Shown: positions 46,530 through 59,478 of the stretch, one piece after another
Layout: each line of letters starts with the position of its first letter
Numbering within the stretch: position 1 is the first letter of the stretch
NCBI GenBank assembly: GCA_009103225.1
Contig: RHPI01001037.1
Coordinates: 1,388,588 to 1,452,587 of the forward strand
Length of the DNA stretch: 64,000 bases
Reading direction: 5' to 3'
Origin: Chlorokybus atmophyticus
Taxonomy: Eukaryota; Streptophyta; Chlorokybophyceae; Chlorokybales; Chlorokybaceae
Notes under the pieces: model-generated
What the model saw: the letters and a program-made list of their open reading frames with translations, nothing else
Databases searched by the model: none
What the model was told of the DNA's origin: nothing
Program-made: the position numbers and the translations under genes

Positions 46530-49024
46530 TCTGCTGCCGCGGCAAATACGAGCTTAGAGCTGTACATGCTGTGAGTAACAGCAGTACATTTGCATGCTTC
46601 GTAATGGTTCATAGGTTGTAGCCCATTTCTTCGGTAGATGTAGAAAGACCTTTGTGTACATTTCCTGTAAATCAGATAGACGAAGTAAATTGTGTACTCC
46701 CATTCTGACATGGTCATCTTACCTCTCTTGTGTGCGTGTCGTGCACGGCATTAGTTGTGAAATGACCAACTGCAGCTTTGATATGGTGACATTGCTTGCA
46801 CAATATTTCGCAGGCAGCATTTCATAGACAGTCGTAGTATTGCAACATTCTTAACTGCTGACATGTGTAAAGCATTGTAAGAAGCTTGCAACACAATCAA
46901 CATTTGACACAAGTACTGTTTGATATGGTTTTAATATAATATCGGGACTTCAGTTTATACAACATAGTGCACATTGTGTCTACTCCCAATTCCAACACAG
47001 GTTTTATCTCTGCTACCTTCCAAACCAGTTCAATTGCACGCATGCAACTGTGGTGTAGCCGCACCCATTGCGTAACCCAGTTTTGCCATTGGGGTAGATA
47101 AGCCAACTCAATAAGTCGACCAACCATTACATACCAATAGAGTTGCACGCAATCTTTGCATTCTTAACGCCTTGTAGTATGTGCATTGTAGTTACCAACC
47201 CTGCTGCCATACTCAATCATTTCTGCAGTCACCCGAGATCATAGCAAAGCACATTACTCCTCAGAATCTGTATATAATCAAACATAAGCAACAGCTTCAA
47301 CAGATTATGGCAGCATCCAACATGACTAACAGACAGTATGGATGGTGGAGCAGAGGCTGTGCAGCTGAGAGCTTTAGGTAGTCTGACAATGGCGAGATAG
47401 TGTTAGTGCAACAACAGCAGCAGCAACAACAATAACAACAACAACAATATCAACCACAAGCTGTAGTGCGCAGGCTCACCGCAGCACCGGTAACAGTTCA
47501 GAGCAAGAAAGCACCAAATGAATTTTCTTACCTACACATCCACTGTGCATAGGCGCACTACCAAGTGCGCCACACTACCATCGCAGCGGCTACAAAGCAT
47601 ATCACCACTGCACTGCGCCGTTGGACATCAACAGTGCAACAGTGCACGCTATCACAAGCCAGCGTCACCGCGCTCTCTGTGACCATGAAAATGGAAGTGT
47701 TTGAGCTTTCCAGCGTCACCAGCCTTACCCACCTCACTGTGTGATGTCATGCGGCACTATCTGTGTGCATGGCTGAGCGTGAAGCAGCTAGGGACTGCCG
47801 CAGTTCTCGGGTTTGTTATCACAGAGACAATGGCAACTGACTGCATACCTTACAGTACGCCATGCAGTTGGTGAAAAGCTGAGACTTTCAGCACAGTGGT
47901 GCAAGTCAGTTGACCTGTACTAAAGCAGATATAAGCAATGATGACGGCTAAAGGCTCAACCGTTTACACGAGCGTTGTATGCTCAACCTGTCAATGCGTC
48001 GCCGACCTACTGCATATCTCTTGCTGTACTTGCGATTGCACAGCATACAGAGCACTTGGGCTATTTGCAAGTTACCAGCAAGATTGCTCTAACAAGTTCT
48101 GGGAATAATATGTAAATGTGTTGGCCTGTTTGTTTACTTACCCTGACAGAGTATGCTTAAGAGTGCTACTAACGGGGGACGCTATTTTACCGTATGTCTG
48201 TGCATAGCTCATTGCACAATTGCACAACACAAGTAAAGGCACATGATGATATGGGCAATGTATACTCACGTGCAAGCTCTACGGGCATGTAGCTGAGAAG
48301 CATACTCTGCAGCATGTGCAGTAATATTACACAGCGTAACACATTATCACATGACATAATATTACACATATCTACCATACCAGCAGTACCATCATTACCG
48401 TCAGCTTTTTCATCTGGTCACTCGCAGCAAACTGCCACAAAAGTTACTAGAGCTAGGATATGGAGTTATTTGACGATGTTACCAGTTAAGAAGAGTTAAG
48501 TGGAGTAGATATTATTATCTTCCCCGGTACACACTGCAGCAGAAAGTGGCCAGTTGCGCTACATCGACACATCAGCTGTATCAGAAAGGCAATTCACACA
48601 CTTCACACTGTCAAATTCTCATCTAGACATTCAAATACTACCACCAAAGCTGCACGCATCACAGAATACAGTTAACAGATCCTGTCAGATGTGCATCACC
48701 CACATGAGAAAAGAAACCCTCTTTATTCCACAAGGAATTTCAAGTAGCTACACCTGCACAATATTTACGGTACAATGTACTAGCTAGTCTGAACTAAACT
48801 ACAAACGGCAGTAAGGACATCTCAGGCTGGCAAACAAGCCGGTCAGCAAACAGTGTGCAGCCAGATGGCGCCACTGCAGAATAGTAACACAAAATTGGAT
48901 GCACAAAGAGTAGTTGCCGCAGCCATGTCAATTTGGCACACCAGGACATGGGGCCTGGTCTGCTATATTGAATGTGAACCCTCCGTGTGCAAGAAACGCG
49001 AGATGGCAGTGCAGGCGACTGTGT
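46530..49024. other. Gene-poor spacer
   Basis: No recognised gene in about 2.5 kb. It includes a CAA/CAG repeat at 47408-47447. Short open frames on both strands have no domain or splice support. Confidence 0.5.
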
Positions 49025-52000
49025 CTACCAATCCTCCTCATCATCACTGACAGCCTCTCCGCGCTCAAGCTTGGCCTTGCGGATCTTTTCCCTCTTCTTC
49101 TTCTCCTGTCTGCTGAGCTCCTTCTTGGGAGCCTTCACCTTGATGGTATTACCCAACGCATCCAGCACCTCCTCCTGAGGCTTCCATTCCAGCTTGTCAC
49201 CACCGCCCACAATGTTGGGCACACCCTTGGCAGTCAGCTTGCCATCAGCAACGAGCCAAGACTCTGGGCACAGCTCACCAGCGAACTCTGCAATGGCAAA
49301 CATAACAGATCAGCAACCCCAGCATGACAGGCACAGCAAAGCAAAACAAACAACGCCTAGCACAGGGCAATGTAGCTGTGTGAAAACGAACCTCGGTTGT
49401 GGGTGATCATGATGACACCACCGCCAAACTCCTTGATGGCACCAGCAAGGGCACCAAGAGAGTCGCGATCCAAGTAATTGGTGGGCTCATCAAGCACCAG
49501 CATGTGGGGGTTGTTCCACATAGCAGCACCAAGCACGACCTTGACCTTCTGGCCACCAGACAGACCACCAATGTGCGTATGTGTGCTGATCTCGCGCTCC
49601 AAGCCAACATCCATCAAGTGCTTCTCAATGTTGGCCTGAGTGAGGGGCTTTGCGACCATGCCCATGCGTGCAGCTTCCTTCATGTCAACATCGTTAACCA
49701 GCTTGGAGAAACCCATCTCCTCCAAGAAATCGCGGGTGAGCCAGCTGTTCTTGTCAGGGCCCATGCCCTTCCACGACACCTCATACTCGTAACCCTTCTT
49801 GAGCTTGCGCCTGCTCACGATCTTGTCAACAACCTTCTTGATGCCGTCATGCATGAACTGCGATGCCATCTTCTTCTGCTCCTCTTCTGTGAGGATGCGT
49901 GTGACCTTCTCCTGTGACTCCCTATCCTCTCCGGTGGCATACCGCCACTGAATATACTCATTGGCAGTCTTGTCCAGGTGCTTCTCAATGTGATGGAAGG
50001 CGTGCTGGGCAACGTAGGCAATGCGCAGGTTGGGGTGCTTCCAGACAACACCCTCTTGGGGCTCCATCTCTCCGGTCAGAATCTTGATCATGGTGGACTT
50101 GCCAGCGCCATTGGCACCCATGACGACAACACGACTGTTGAGTGTGCAGAAGATGGAAACACCTTCCAGAACCTTGCGGGTGGTGTTGGGGTAGGTGAAG
50201 CCGACCTGGTGCATCTTCAGGATGGCCCTGTCCTTGCTCTTGATACCCTCCAGGAAGCCAGGCTCTGGCAGGGAGAACTTGATGGTAGTGTCAGCAAGCT
50301 TGTAATATGAGGCAGCCTCTGGCCGGACCTTGACCAGCTCAGAGAGGTTGCCGCGATAAGTCCTCAGCTTGCGGCCCTCGTAGTGGATGATGTGTGTGCA
50401 GACAGTGTCTAGGAAGCCAGAGTCGTGGGAGACAATCATACTTGTGACGGTGGGAAGGTTGGTCAGGTAGTTTTCCAACCACGCGACATTCTTTACATCC
50501 AGATGGTTGGTGGGCTCATCAAGAAGCATGATATCTGCCTTATACAGCATGGCGCGAGCTGCAATGCAACCAGATCAACTGTTAGCAATCAGGCTAGTGG
50601 TTGTAAACCAACGTATCCAGCACAGCATGGCGGCAAGCTTACCAAGGGCAAGCTTCATCCTCCAACCACCGGAGAGAGAAGCAACGGGGGCCTTCTGCAT
50701 CTCCTCGGTAAAACCAACGCTAGTGAGTATGCTCTCACAAACGGAAAGGTCAGGGTGGATGTCGGCCAGCTCAGGCGATGTGACAACAAACTCAATCACC
50801 GCCATCTCAGATTGGGTGGCATCAATGTCGTGCTCCACATAGATGGTGCGAAGCTCCTCTTTCGGAGGGAAGCCCTCCAGCTGACCATTGGCAATGGCGC
50901 GCATGAGAGTGGACTTGCCCGCACCGTTGGGACCGCACAGACCATAGCGCTTGCCGCGCTTCAGGTGCAGCTTGGCGTTGTTCAACAGAATCTTAGCACC
51001 ATAAGCCAAGCTGAAATCGCACTTGCAGAGGTCCTCACCCTCCTCATCATCGTCCTCAGCCGCATTTGCAGAAGTGTCCTCAATGCACCAGTCAAGAACT
51101 GCCTTAGCAGCGTTTTCAGCAGCATCCTTGTCCATGAAGGCAGCCAAATACGGGACAATAGTCTGCAGCACAGAACAGATGTAAGCAACTGGTTGTGGAC
51201 AACGTTGTTGCAATGCAAGATGTTGGAAAAACAGCTGTCACTGACCTTGACCCATTCGCTGGTCTGGAAGTCCTTGATGGCCACCAGGTAGCAGCACAGC
51301 TCGCTGACATACTCAAGGGTCGTCAGGGCGAAGTCGTCCTTCCAGTTGCCGGAGAGATTTTCCTTGAATGCAGCCAGCATGGCCTTCTTATCGACCTTCT
51401 TAATTTCAGCAACCTCCTTGGCCTTTGCCTCCTCCTGCACGCGGACAAGAGTGGCATGTGCCCGCGCAGCGACTGTGCGGGCTTCGGGATCAGAGATCTC
51501 ATTCTTGGCACGCTCCATGTCTGGAAGAAGCTTTGGAAGGAACACAGTGGCATCGGTGGGATCATCTACAAGCTGAAAGCCCAGACAACAGAGTTAGTCA
51601 CTGAGAGTGATGCAACTGGAGCCACCTAGACACCACAGCGCAGAAACAGTACCTTGGCCATGTTGTCAATGATGACAGCTGTCTGACGCTTGACAGCAGT
51701 CTGGCGCTCACGAAGACCACGAATGAGGAGAGGCACCATGATGGCAAGCGTGGGGGCCTTTACGGACTGCACGAAAGTAGTTCCAGCCAACTTCCGAACG
51801 CACTCAGGCGTCTCATGAGGGCGAGCCAGACAGCTAATGAGCGCTGGCACAAAGGGCTCAATATCCTTGTTATCTTCAACGCTGCATAGCTCCGTCATGG
51901 CCGTGAAGGCAGCAGTCTGCGGAACAGAACCAGACCGTGAGTACAGTTGAGGCGTTCATGGCCAAGACAATCTCCAGAATGCAACTTACCACGACTTGCT

Positions 52001-52795
52001 GCTTTGTATCAGCCATGACGTTGGAGACAGCAGGAACAATCTCTGGAAGACACCACGACATCTGCAGTGGGGCAGACCTTGCCAAGGCAATCATGATGTT
52101 CAAGGCACCAGCCTTGGTTTGCCACTTGCTGGACTCGAGCGCCTCAAAAAGGATGGGGAGCAGGACTTTGACGGAGTTGGGGGACAAAATGGAGGAGATG
52201 GCAGAAGCGGCCTGGTCAGCAGCCTGGCGCACGCCATTCACCTACAGGCAAGAACAGGATGTCAGACAACATGCTCATCAGCTACACACGTTGCGCAACC
52301 ATGCCAAGCGCCGCTGTGGCAAGGGTTACCTTATCTCCTTGAAGGTTCAAAATGCTGGAGAGCATGGGCACGACGTAGGGCTCGACAGGCTTGCCCACCA
52401 CTGAGACCAGCTCTGCAACAGCAAGAAGCGCACCCTCCCTGGAAAGCGGTTCCTTGGCATCTTCCTTCGCAGCTCTAATCTTGCCCAACAAATCGTTGGT
52501 CTGTACACAGACAAGGTCAGCAAACAAAGAAGCAGGTCCCACTAACTTCATCACTACGCAATTGTCCAAGCAACAGCAACTAACGACCGATTACCTGGAG
52601 CGCTGTGATGCCTGCAGTCTTGACAAAAGAGGCTGTCTCAGCGGCAGCCTTCTTTCTGTCGTCAACCTTCAGAGAAGCCAAGCTGGCGACGAGAGCCGTC
52701 ACCTGCTTGCTATCCTCACTTTCGAGTGCAACCATCATCTCCTCTGGCGATGCAGCGGGCGCCTCAGCAACAATCTCGGAAGCACCAGGAGTCAT
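49025..52795 (-). CDS. EEF3: Translation elongation factor 3 (eEF3), ABC-F ATPase
   Basis: Coding exons 52795-52595, 52500-52330, 52241-51990, 51916-51653, 51572-51246, 51162-50643, 50558-49392 and 49287-49025 join in frame to 1054 residues (fungal eEF3 about 1045). eEF3 binds the ribosome and uses ATP to release E-site tRNA and drive late translocation. Seen in order: N-terminal HEAT repeats (about 1-330), helical bundle, ABC1 with Walker A GPNGAGKST (482-490), signature LSGGWRMK and LLDEPTNHLD; ABC2 with GANGAGKST (726-734), a chromodomain insertion (about 826-870, YEYEVSWKGMGPDKNSW), signature LSGGQKVK, LVLDEPTNYLD and ITHNREF; and a Lys-rich then acidic tail (DDEEDW). A splice acceptor directly before the ATG implies a 5' UTR intron. 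Confidence 0.97.
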
Positions 52796-53181
52796 CGCTG
52801 CAGACTGCGACAACGTCGAGATCAGTAAAACCCAGGGGAACGACCACAACTACCATCAACTGACAAGCAGAGAAACGGCGCGACAATTGCAGCACAACTA
52901 GCGACTCTCACCTGCTGAAGTACCGGGCTGCAGCCAAACGCGACTCGCAGCCAAGCCGAACAACGACGGCCCGCACGGAACAGACTCGCCTGCAGCCTCA
53001 ACACCAACGCAGCTTGACAGCCAACCTTCGAGCCCAAGCTCACGACGCACAAACCCCAACGACCGCCGCCGCCACCGCCTTACCCTTCCTCGCCGCCTAC
53101 CTGGCAGCCGGGAAGCCGCCTGAACTGCTTGTGACTGTCGCAGGAAACAACGCAATAATACTTAGCGGCGGCGCCGCCCTG

Positions 53182-53189
53182 TTTATATA
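53182..53189 (-). promoter_or_regulatory. Probable TATA box of eEF3
   Basis: TATATAAA on the minus strand in GC-rich sequence, 387 bp upstream of the ATG, consistent with a leader containing an intron. Confidence 0.5.
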
Positions 53190-54051
53190 CCGCCGCTCAA
53201 CTGTCCGAGCTGGAAGCCGCGCGGCGGATCCATCGATCCGGAACCAAAGTTTTAGCCGGCGGTTGCGCAATTACTGCCGAGTACTTTACCCAGTGTTTCG
53301 GTCAATTGCCTCCACTCTAGGCCGGTTGGGGGTCTGTGTTGGTCGGACGTTATATGCAATAACAAAAAAGCTGATGCGTGTCTATCAATATATCGGAGCG
53401 GCCGCCGTTGCTAAGTCCGTTTTCGGACAGACAACTGTCTTCCAGCCGCCACGGTCCACCCGTCGGATGGAGCCTGTGCTGAGGCGAGTCGCGCGCTAAA
53501 CCGTTGATCTGAATGTGGCCGGCGGCGGGAGTCTCCGCTGTCCGGCCCAGTGCGAATCTGTGGCACGAGCACGGCTCTGAGTGTAGGGTTTCGGGCGCCA
53601 CCCCTTTTCCTCTGCGGGTCTATAAAAGCTACGGCTGCGCGTCAGTCTTTCGCTCAGTTTGGTCCACTCAGAGGACCATCAACGGTGCACGGCTGGCTTC
53701 AGCGTCCCGGGGCCGCGGATGCGGAATTTGGTGCCACCAAAGCGCGACCGCGCCTGCCAGCGTGCGGAGTCGAATGGAAGTCACGTGGCGGATGGGGTTG
53801 ATGACTAGGCATCGCTCTGTTGCCGTCCGATCGTGTGAGCCGCAAGCAAGCAAGGTGCGGTGTCGTCAATCATGCTGAGGTCTATTGCTCCCAAAACACA
53901 CTCTGACCAGTTGATGGGTTGCGCAGCGCAGAGATCCCTCAGCTTGCAGCATCATGCGGCATCTCCCCCTTGATTCGCACGGTTATTTCGGAACTCCTGA
54001 GCGAGGCCAGGGCGTGTGCCACGTACACAAAGTACCGTATTTGCCCGTATA
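53190..54051. other. GC-rich spacer between eEF3 promoter and transposon
   Basis: No gene recognised. TATAAAAG occurs at 53621-53628 on the plus strand and a telo-box-like TAGGGTTT at 53584-53591, but no convincing coding region follows. Confidence 0.4.
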
Positions 54052-56392
54052 CAGTCCACCCTCGATGTAGTGACCACGGATGTTTCAAGAGAAATTGTCA
54101 CTGCAGAGAGTTGTCAAGACTTCGATGTAGTGACCAAGTGTCACTGTAGCGCATTACAGCTATGTAACGACAGTCTGTCGTTATAACGAGGTATGAGCCT
54201 GCTGCTAGACTATCCTCTATGTAGTGACTACCGGTCACTAGATCGAGGTGTGCATACAAACTCAGCATGCATTCATTCGTGTCAAGTGCAAGCATGCCAA
54301 CACACTGCACATGTGTGTGATGCCTTCGCTACAATACTCTATATTAATACATACATAATGAACTCCACACAGCCACAAATGAACGAATGTCCACTTGCCG
54401 CGTGCGCATTGTGTTAACGGCCGATGCGCGCAACGTCTTGGCAACGATGCGCTGCATATCCAAAGCATCGCGAGGTGTGAATGTGGATGCATTGTCGTTG
54501 ATGAACACTTGCAATCGACTAGCTATCAAGCGAGCTTCCTATAATGGAACGCACGGCGGGGGGATGTTATCAGCATTAGCGTCGCCCGGATCGTTCTCTT
54601 ACATCAAATGAGCCAGGCTCTGTACCCAACTCCACCAGCTCCTTCACGCTCAACTCCGCCTCAACTTCATTTTCTTCAATCAAGTCGACATACTCTTCCA
54701 TGGTCGTCTTGTCTTTGAGGTCAAGACGACCAATGAGAGAAGCAAGCTCATCAGCATCATGCTCCTCCAGGCGTGTTGCAGAGCGCTCATCGGCTTCACG
54801 GATGTCGGCATCCCATGATGATGGAAGGATCCCTGTCTTTCTCCAACAGTTGCAAATGGATTGTGGCTCCACCGATTCCCATGCACTCACCGCCCACTAC
54901 AAAGCTTGCTTGATGTTGGCTTTAAAGGTTGAGACTAGGGTGGAAGGGTCATTGGATTCTGACAGCAGCCACTCGATCAGCAACTTTATGTAATGAACCT
55001 TTAAGCAAGCTATTATGCCTTGATCTAAGGGCTGGACTTTGGAGGTGGTGTGGGGAGGGAGGCACACCAGCGTCACGTGAGTAAGCTTCGCAATGTTCAG
55101 GCCATGAAGTTCCCCTTTTTCAACATGAGCGTCCGGTAAAATGTGACGGGACACATTGTTTAGCAGCAGCACGATGTGCTTCTCCGCCATTGACACGCGT
55201 GCATTCAGCTTCTTCACCCCGTGCAAGAAGAACTTGGTAGTCATCCATGCTGAGGCATTGTTGTAGTAGTCCACAAACTTGCATAGATCGAATTTACCAA
55301 AGCAACGTGGTTTGGCATACTTGTGAATGAAGACCACTGGTATGGCATGCGCTGCTTGTCGATGCCATTTACGTTCGCAACAAAGCCAAGCAAGCGTGAC
55401 ACGCTTTTTGCATTTCTTCCGGCCTCGCACTGCTTCTGGAGCCAGCGTGCGAACTGGCATTTGTCGATTTTCTTACAGTCCAGCCTCAGCAAAGTTGTAT
55501 GTGGTTTCTGGTGTCGCCCCAAGCTCGTCCATTACTAGCGGCAACTTCGCACGAGCCCTTGCCACACCTTCTTCGTCGGCATCGGCGGGCTTGTCTTGGT
55601 ATTTAACGCATCTGATGTTATGCCTAAAAAACAACGTATGCTTAATATCAAGTCGCAATGATATACAGGATAACTACCCTTCCAACGTCTTACCTTTCCT
55701 TAAACTTCCAACCAGCCAGGGGATGCCTTGAACGCTGCCTCGTCAATGTGCATCTCATCTCCAAGCTTGATGGCTTGTGTAGTCAGCATGGCGTCTGAGA
55801 TGTCGACCTTGCATTGCGCTTCTGCGAATGTTGATACAGCATTAGCATCATCTAGTCAAAACATGTAAGTGTACACGCATGTGTACTAGTATGTAAGTAG
55901 CATTGCAGCAACAGACTACTACCACCACCAGCACCAACACCAGCACACCACCACCAGCACCAGCACCAATATGCAATCGGCAGATTGCAGCACAAGTATA
56001 CAACCAGCAAGTGTATGCAAGTGTGTGGGAATGTATGCGGGTACACGCATGTATGCAAGTGTGCAATCAGCCAATTGCAGCAATGACTACAAACCACATG
56101 AGGCCGCCCCTGCCGCTGCCGCCGCCGCCGCCGATGCCACCTCTACCGTAGCGGCTGTGACAGCCGCTACCTCCACTTCGGCATTTGACGCCGGAACCTC
56201 GCTGCTATCTAACCATAATCAATGGATTCCATGCTATGTACCCTTGATATAATGACATTTGCTATTAGCACTACCTGTCGTTACAGAGATTGTGATAGTC
56301 ACTACAAATCATATGCGAATCGGTTATGCAAGTAAATGTCACTATTGCGAGGGTGTCATTGAAACGAGTGTGATTACAGCGCGGGTAGACTG
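54052..56392 (-). mobile_element. Decayed pogo/Tigger-type DNA transposon
   Basis: The ends are imperfect inverted repeats: CAGTCCACCCTCGATGTA at 54052 versus, on the minus strand from 56392, CAGTCTACCCGCGCTGTA. Similarity continues over roughly 200 bp of each end, including GTAACGACAG near 54166-54175 and 56275-56284. TA precedes the left end, as expected for Tc1/mariner/pogo target sites. The right end abuts a poly-C and N gap, so its TA cannot be judged. The interior encodes a broken transposase (54576-55800, minus) and repeats of TATGCAAGTGTG type near 55980-56060. Confidence 0.75.
54576..55800 (-). pseudogene. DDE_1 (Tigger/pogo) transposase pseudogene
   Basis: Minus-strand remnants of the whole transposase. 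A CENP-B-like HTH piece (FKASPGWLE, about 55715-55780) ends in a frameshift, and a GTAAGA...TTTTTTAG intron-like stretch follows. The DDE domain follows: VRGRKKCKKRVTLA, NNASAWMTTKFF, LPPHTTSKVQPLDQGIIACL. Then comes the C-terminal AWESVEPQSICNCWRKTGILP. In-frame stops lie at 55473-55475 and 54897-54899. The first catalytic Asp is Ala (GCT, 55488-55490) and the second is Asn (AAC, 55158-55160); the third (PLDQGI, 55023-55025) remains. No active enzyme can be made. Confidence 0.85.
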
Positions 56393-56408
56393 CACCCCCC
56401 CCCCCCCC

Positions 56409-56426
56409 NNNNNNNNNNNNNNNNNN
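56409..56426. other. Assembly gap in a poly-C tract
   Basis: Eighteen N preceded by about 14 C. The junction between the transposon end and the downstream sequence is therefore uncertain. Confidence 0.95.
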
Positions 56427-57550
56427 GGCTTTGTTTGACACCCCCCTTTTACGGACAAGAATCTTATCTTGCCGCAAGATAGTACCCTAATACACCCCCC
56501 CCCCTCATTGCGTTTGCGTAGTAGGGGAAGACGTGGTGCGTCGGGGTCGAACGAACGGTGTTGTGTTTGGTCGTGCTCTGTAATTGATGGACCATATACA
56601 CAGCATCGACGACGACCGCCGTGCGTTGGGCGGAGTACAGTCTACTCTCCTTATAAGTATACACTTGGTCCTCAAAAATAATATACTTATAAAATATATA
56701 TGTTTACCTTCATATAAGTATGTAATATGTTTACATGCATATCAGTATAATAAATACTTATACACAGAGTCAGCCCATTTGCAGCACCTCTTTGTTATAA
56801 ACATAGATATTGTCATGTCTGTTGTCCGCGCATGGCAGCCATCATCGGGCCTGCCTACATCGAGACCCTCGCCCGGCCTACCAGCATACCGACCCGCTTA
56901 CGGCACTGACCAGTAGCTAGGTCATAACTCTAGGATAGCTCATGACCATAGCCTACATAGGCACCGCGCGTAGGTGATTAGTTGTGAAATCAGTTGTAAG
57001 TTGTGTTCTACATCGAGTGGAAATTTCTATGAAAATAGCCTCGATATGACCGTTAGCTTATGTTCTGAACAGTCATGGTTTGACTTGTATAAGTAGTCAC
57101 AATGATCACCGGATCAGCTGGTGACACTGTGAGTAAGAAGGCTAAGAGCTTATGAAGCGACTTGAACTACGAACACGCCGTCCCAGTTATTAGGAAACCC
57201 CTCACCGTGTGGAAGCTTGTGCATGCTCTTGTGCACCGCGCTTGTCATTGCTGTGAGCTTGGTGTGCCTGGTTGCGGTGTGCGTATTGGCATCAGTTAGG
57301 GCATAGCATCCACGTGTTGCTTGCTCATTCACCTCACTTAACATTGTAACACATTTTCCACTCATGCAAAGAATTGTATAAACAGCACTACCTATAATAG
57401 TGGCTTGTTGACTTACAGTGTCACCCTCTTTGCTCAAGTGAGTGTAGTTGCATTCTGTTCTCTCATCAGAAGTGCAGCTTGTGATGTTTACATCTCAGTG
57501 CATTGTTGTCATCGCCATCGCATAGTGCGCACAAGCACTAGTGTCACACA
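56427..57550. other. Upstream flank, possibly including the retroelement 5' LTR
   Basis: No gene recognised. If the tRNA-primer-like site at 57555 is real, an LTR would end near 57550. Its start cannot be defined because the 3' LTR is outside the window. Confidence 0.3.
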
Positions 57551-57554
57551 GTTT

Positions 57555-57571
57555 TGGTATAGCAGCATTGG
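57555..57571 (+). other. Possible retroelement primer-binding site
   Basis: TGGTATAGCAGCATTGG resembles the complement of the initiator-Met tRNA 3' end (usual form TGGTATCAGAGC), with small differences. It is placed just after a CACACA end and 64 bp before the gag ATG, as a PBS should be. Confidence 0.35.
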
Positions 57572-57634
57572 TGATATCATTGTAAGAGTACAAACGCTCT
57601 ACCCTTCATACACCTTCACCATTGCATTAGCTGT

Positions 57635-58585
57635 ATGAGCAGGCCCACCCCTTTCTCGTCAATAGAAGAAGGGAACCTCAACAGCTGGAGCCCAACCTCC
57701 AACCTTACCTACGAGCGCGCAAGTGAAGGGAGCAGTCACCGTAGCAGCAGAGGCTCACGCCCCGTCTCCGACTTCACCTCGTTTCACTCTACTCGTCGTC
57801 AGCGAGCATGTCCACCTCCGTTGGACAGTGACGATGACAAGATGGAGCCTTTCAGCTTAACCAACTCTCTGCGCTTCTCCGAACGCTCTGGCACCACCTG
57901 ACTTGGTGAGTTCATCATCAAGTTCCACTCTCAGATGCGGCAGCAAGCTCTCAAGAGCAAAGACTGGACAGATGAGGTATCGTTTCATGTGTCCGCTCGA
58001 TACCTTGATTACGAAGCACATGATGTGTGGAAGTCCGTTGCTGAGTTGCACAAGATTGATGGCTACGGCGAGCTGGCCAGCACCATAGCCTCCACATCAG
58101 TGCACAGCCCATCAACTGCTGTCCCCGTAGCAGCGGCCCCACCAGCCTCATTCACTGTTCTCATCCTAACCGCAGCCTTGAAAAAGGCAAAAAATGAAGA
58201 AGTTGAGGTGGTAGTGGCTTTTTTAACTCCTGCAGAGATCGAGGCCAACAAGGCTGACCGCCGGATTATAATATTCAACCGCACCGCTGCTATCATTAAG
58301 AAGCAACCAGGGGAGCAGCAAGCTGCAGCGTTGGAAACGGCTACTCCTCTGCTTCCAGCACCGGGCTCGCGCGCTCCAGCAAGAGGCAGTGTTTTCACCC
58401 TCGAGTCAGTGGCATTGCGGGCACCCGCGCTTATGGTGGGCATTGCCATGTCGGACTCTCTTTTAAAATACCTCTACGCCGCACTTCGGCGTACGTTCCC
58501 ACCTCAAACCAACATCAAGGTGGAAGAGTTGAGGCACTTCGACGGAAGCCCAACGAGGACCCTCTTCGGCTGTATTCGCGGTTAG
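57635..58585 (+). pseudogene. Retroelement gag, N-terminal and capsid part
   Basis: ATG at 57635 (MSRPTPFSSIEEGN). One frame continues to 58585 except for an in-frame TGA at 57899-57901. After the stop the frame resumes with LGEFIIKFHSQMRQQALKSK, a helical capsid-like region, then an Ala/Pro/Ser linker and a second helical block. Near 58556-58565 the coding signal shifts to another frame (LRLYSRLEGLLKDTNYKI), which shows a frameshift. Confidence 0.7.
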
Positions 58586-58590
58586 AAGGG

Positions 58591-59478
58591 TTGCTTAAAG
58601 ACACCAATTACAAGATTGTCAGTAAGGAGGCGGCAGCAGTGGTGTATGTAGCCGAGTTGGATCCCACCTTGAGCGAGTCAACGCGCCTGACGCTGAATTA
58701 CAGCAGGCCCCTTGGCTACACCCTTAAGGAAGCTCTTGAGACTGCACAAGCCATCCTCAAGCGCGCGGTGTACGAGAAAGCAGTGCTGAACACCAACCGC
58801 AGTGCCTCACGGCCTATGGCAGGCACAAGTGCAGAGCCCCCTCAATAAGACCGCAGCCGAGAGACTCAAGGAGTCCAAAACAAAGATAAATGGTCAGCTC
58901 ATGCTGCCCTTATTGCTCCAGTGTTGTGCCATCGGTGTGGTCGGCATGGCCACTATAAAAAGGAGTGCACCGAAGACTATGGCAACCTTGTGTGCGACTA
59001 CTACTGCCACAAGACGGGACACTTGGAGACAGTATGCTGGCTCAAGTTCCCCGAGTTGCGGCCCTCTATTGGCTACAACAACAACAACAGCGCTGGTGGC
59101 TACCGCGGCAACAACAACAACAACAACAACGGGGGCTACCACAACAGCAACAACGCTGGCGGCCACAATAACGGCAACAACGCTGTTGGCAACCACCCCA
59201 ACATCCCCAATGCCGGCAACCGCAGAGAGGAGTCGGGCTACAGAGGGAAACCGCTGCAGCGCAAAGGACCTAAGGGACGTCCTCGTGCTAGAGCGGCGGT
59301 TGTCAAAGCATCAGCTCCTCCACCAGCCGTCGACAAAAATGCAGCCCTTATGGCGCGCGTGGCACAACTGGAAGAGAACAAGGAGCAGGATTATCAAGCC
59401 TGCTACTCTGCCCGCTGGGCTAGAAGATGGCACCCAACCGAGACAGGGACACTCCCACGCCATCTCGTGTGCAACTAA
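58591..59478 (+). pseudogene. Retroelement gag, nucleocapsid with two CCHC knuckles
   Basis: Follows the frameshift. A stop at 58846-58848 interrupts the frame, which then resumes in the same frame. Zinc knuckle 1 is CHRCGRHGHYKKEC (C-x2-C-x4-H-x4-C, about 58924-58965). Knuckle 2 is CDYYCHKTGHLETVC with x3 instead of x2 between the first cysteines (about 58993-59037). A Asn/Gly-rich stretch built on AAC codons (59077-59190) and a basic Arg/Lys/Pro tail follow. RNA binding in particle assembly is the family role. Confidence 0.8.

Noticed and set aside
50425-51291. 288-codon plus-strand open frame
   Set aside because: Antisense shadow of the eEF3 first ATPase domain and its introns.
57150-57437. 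95-codon minus-strand frame upstream of the retroelement
   Set aside because: No domain recognised; it lies where the 5' LTR or its flank is expected.
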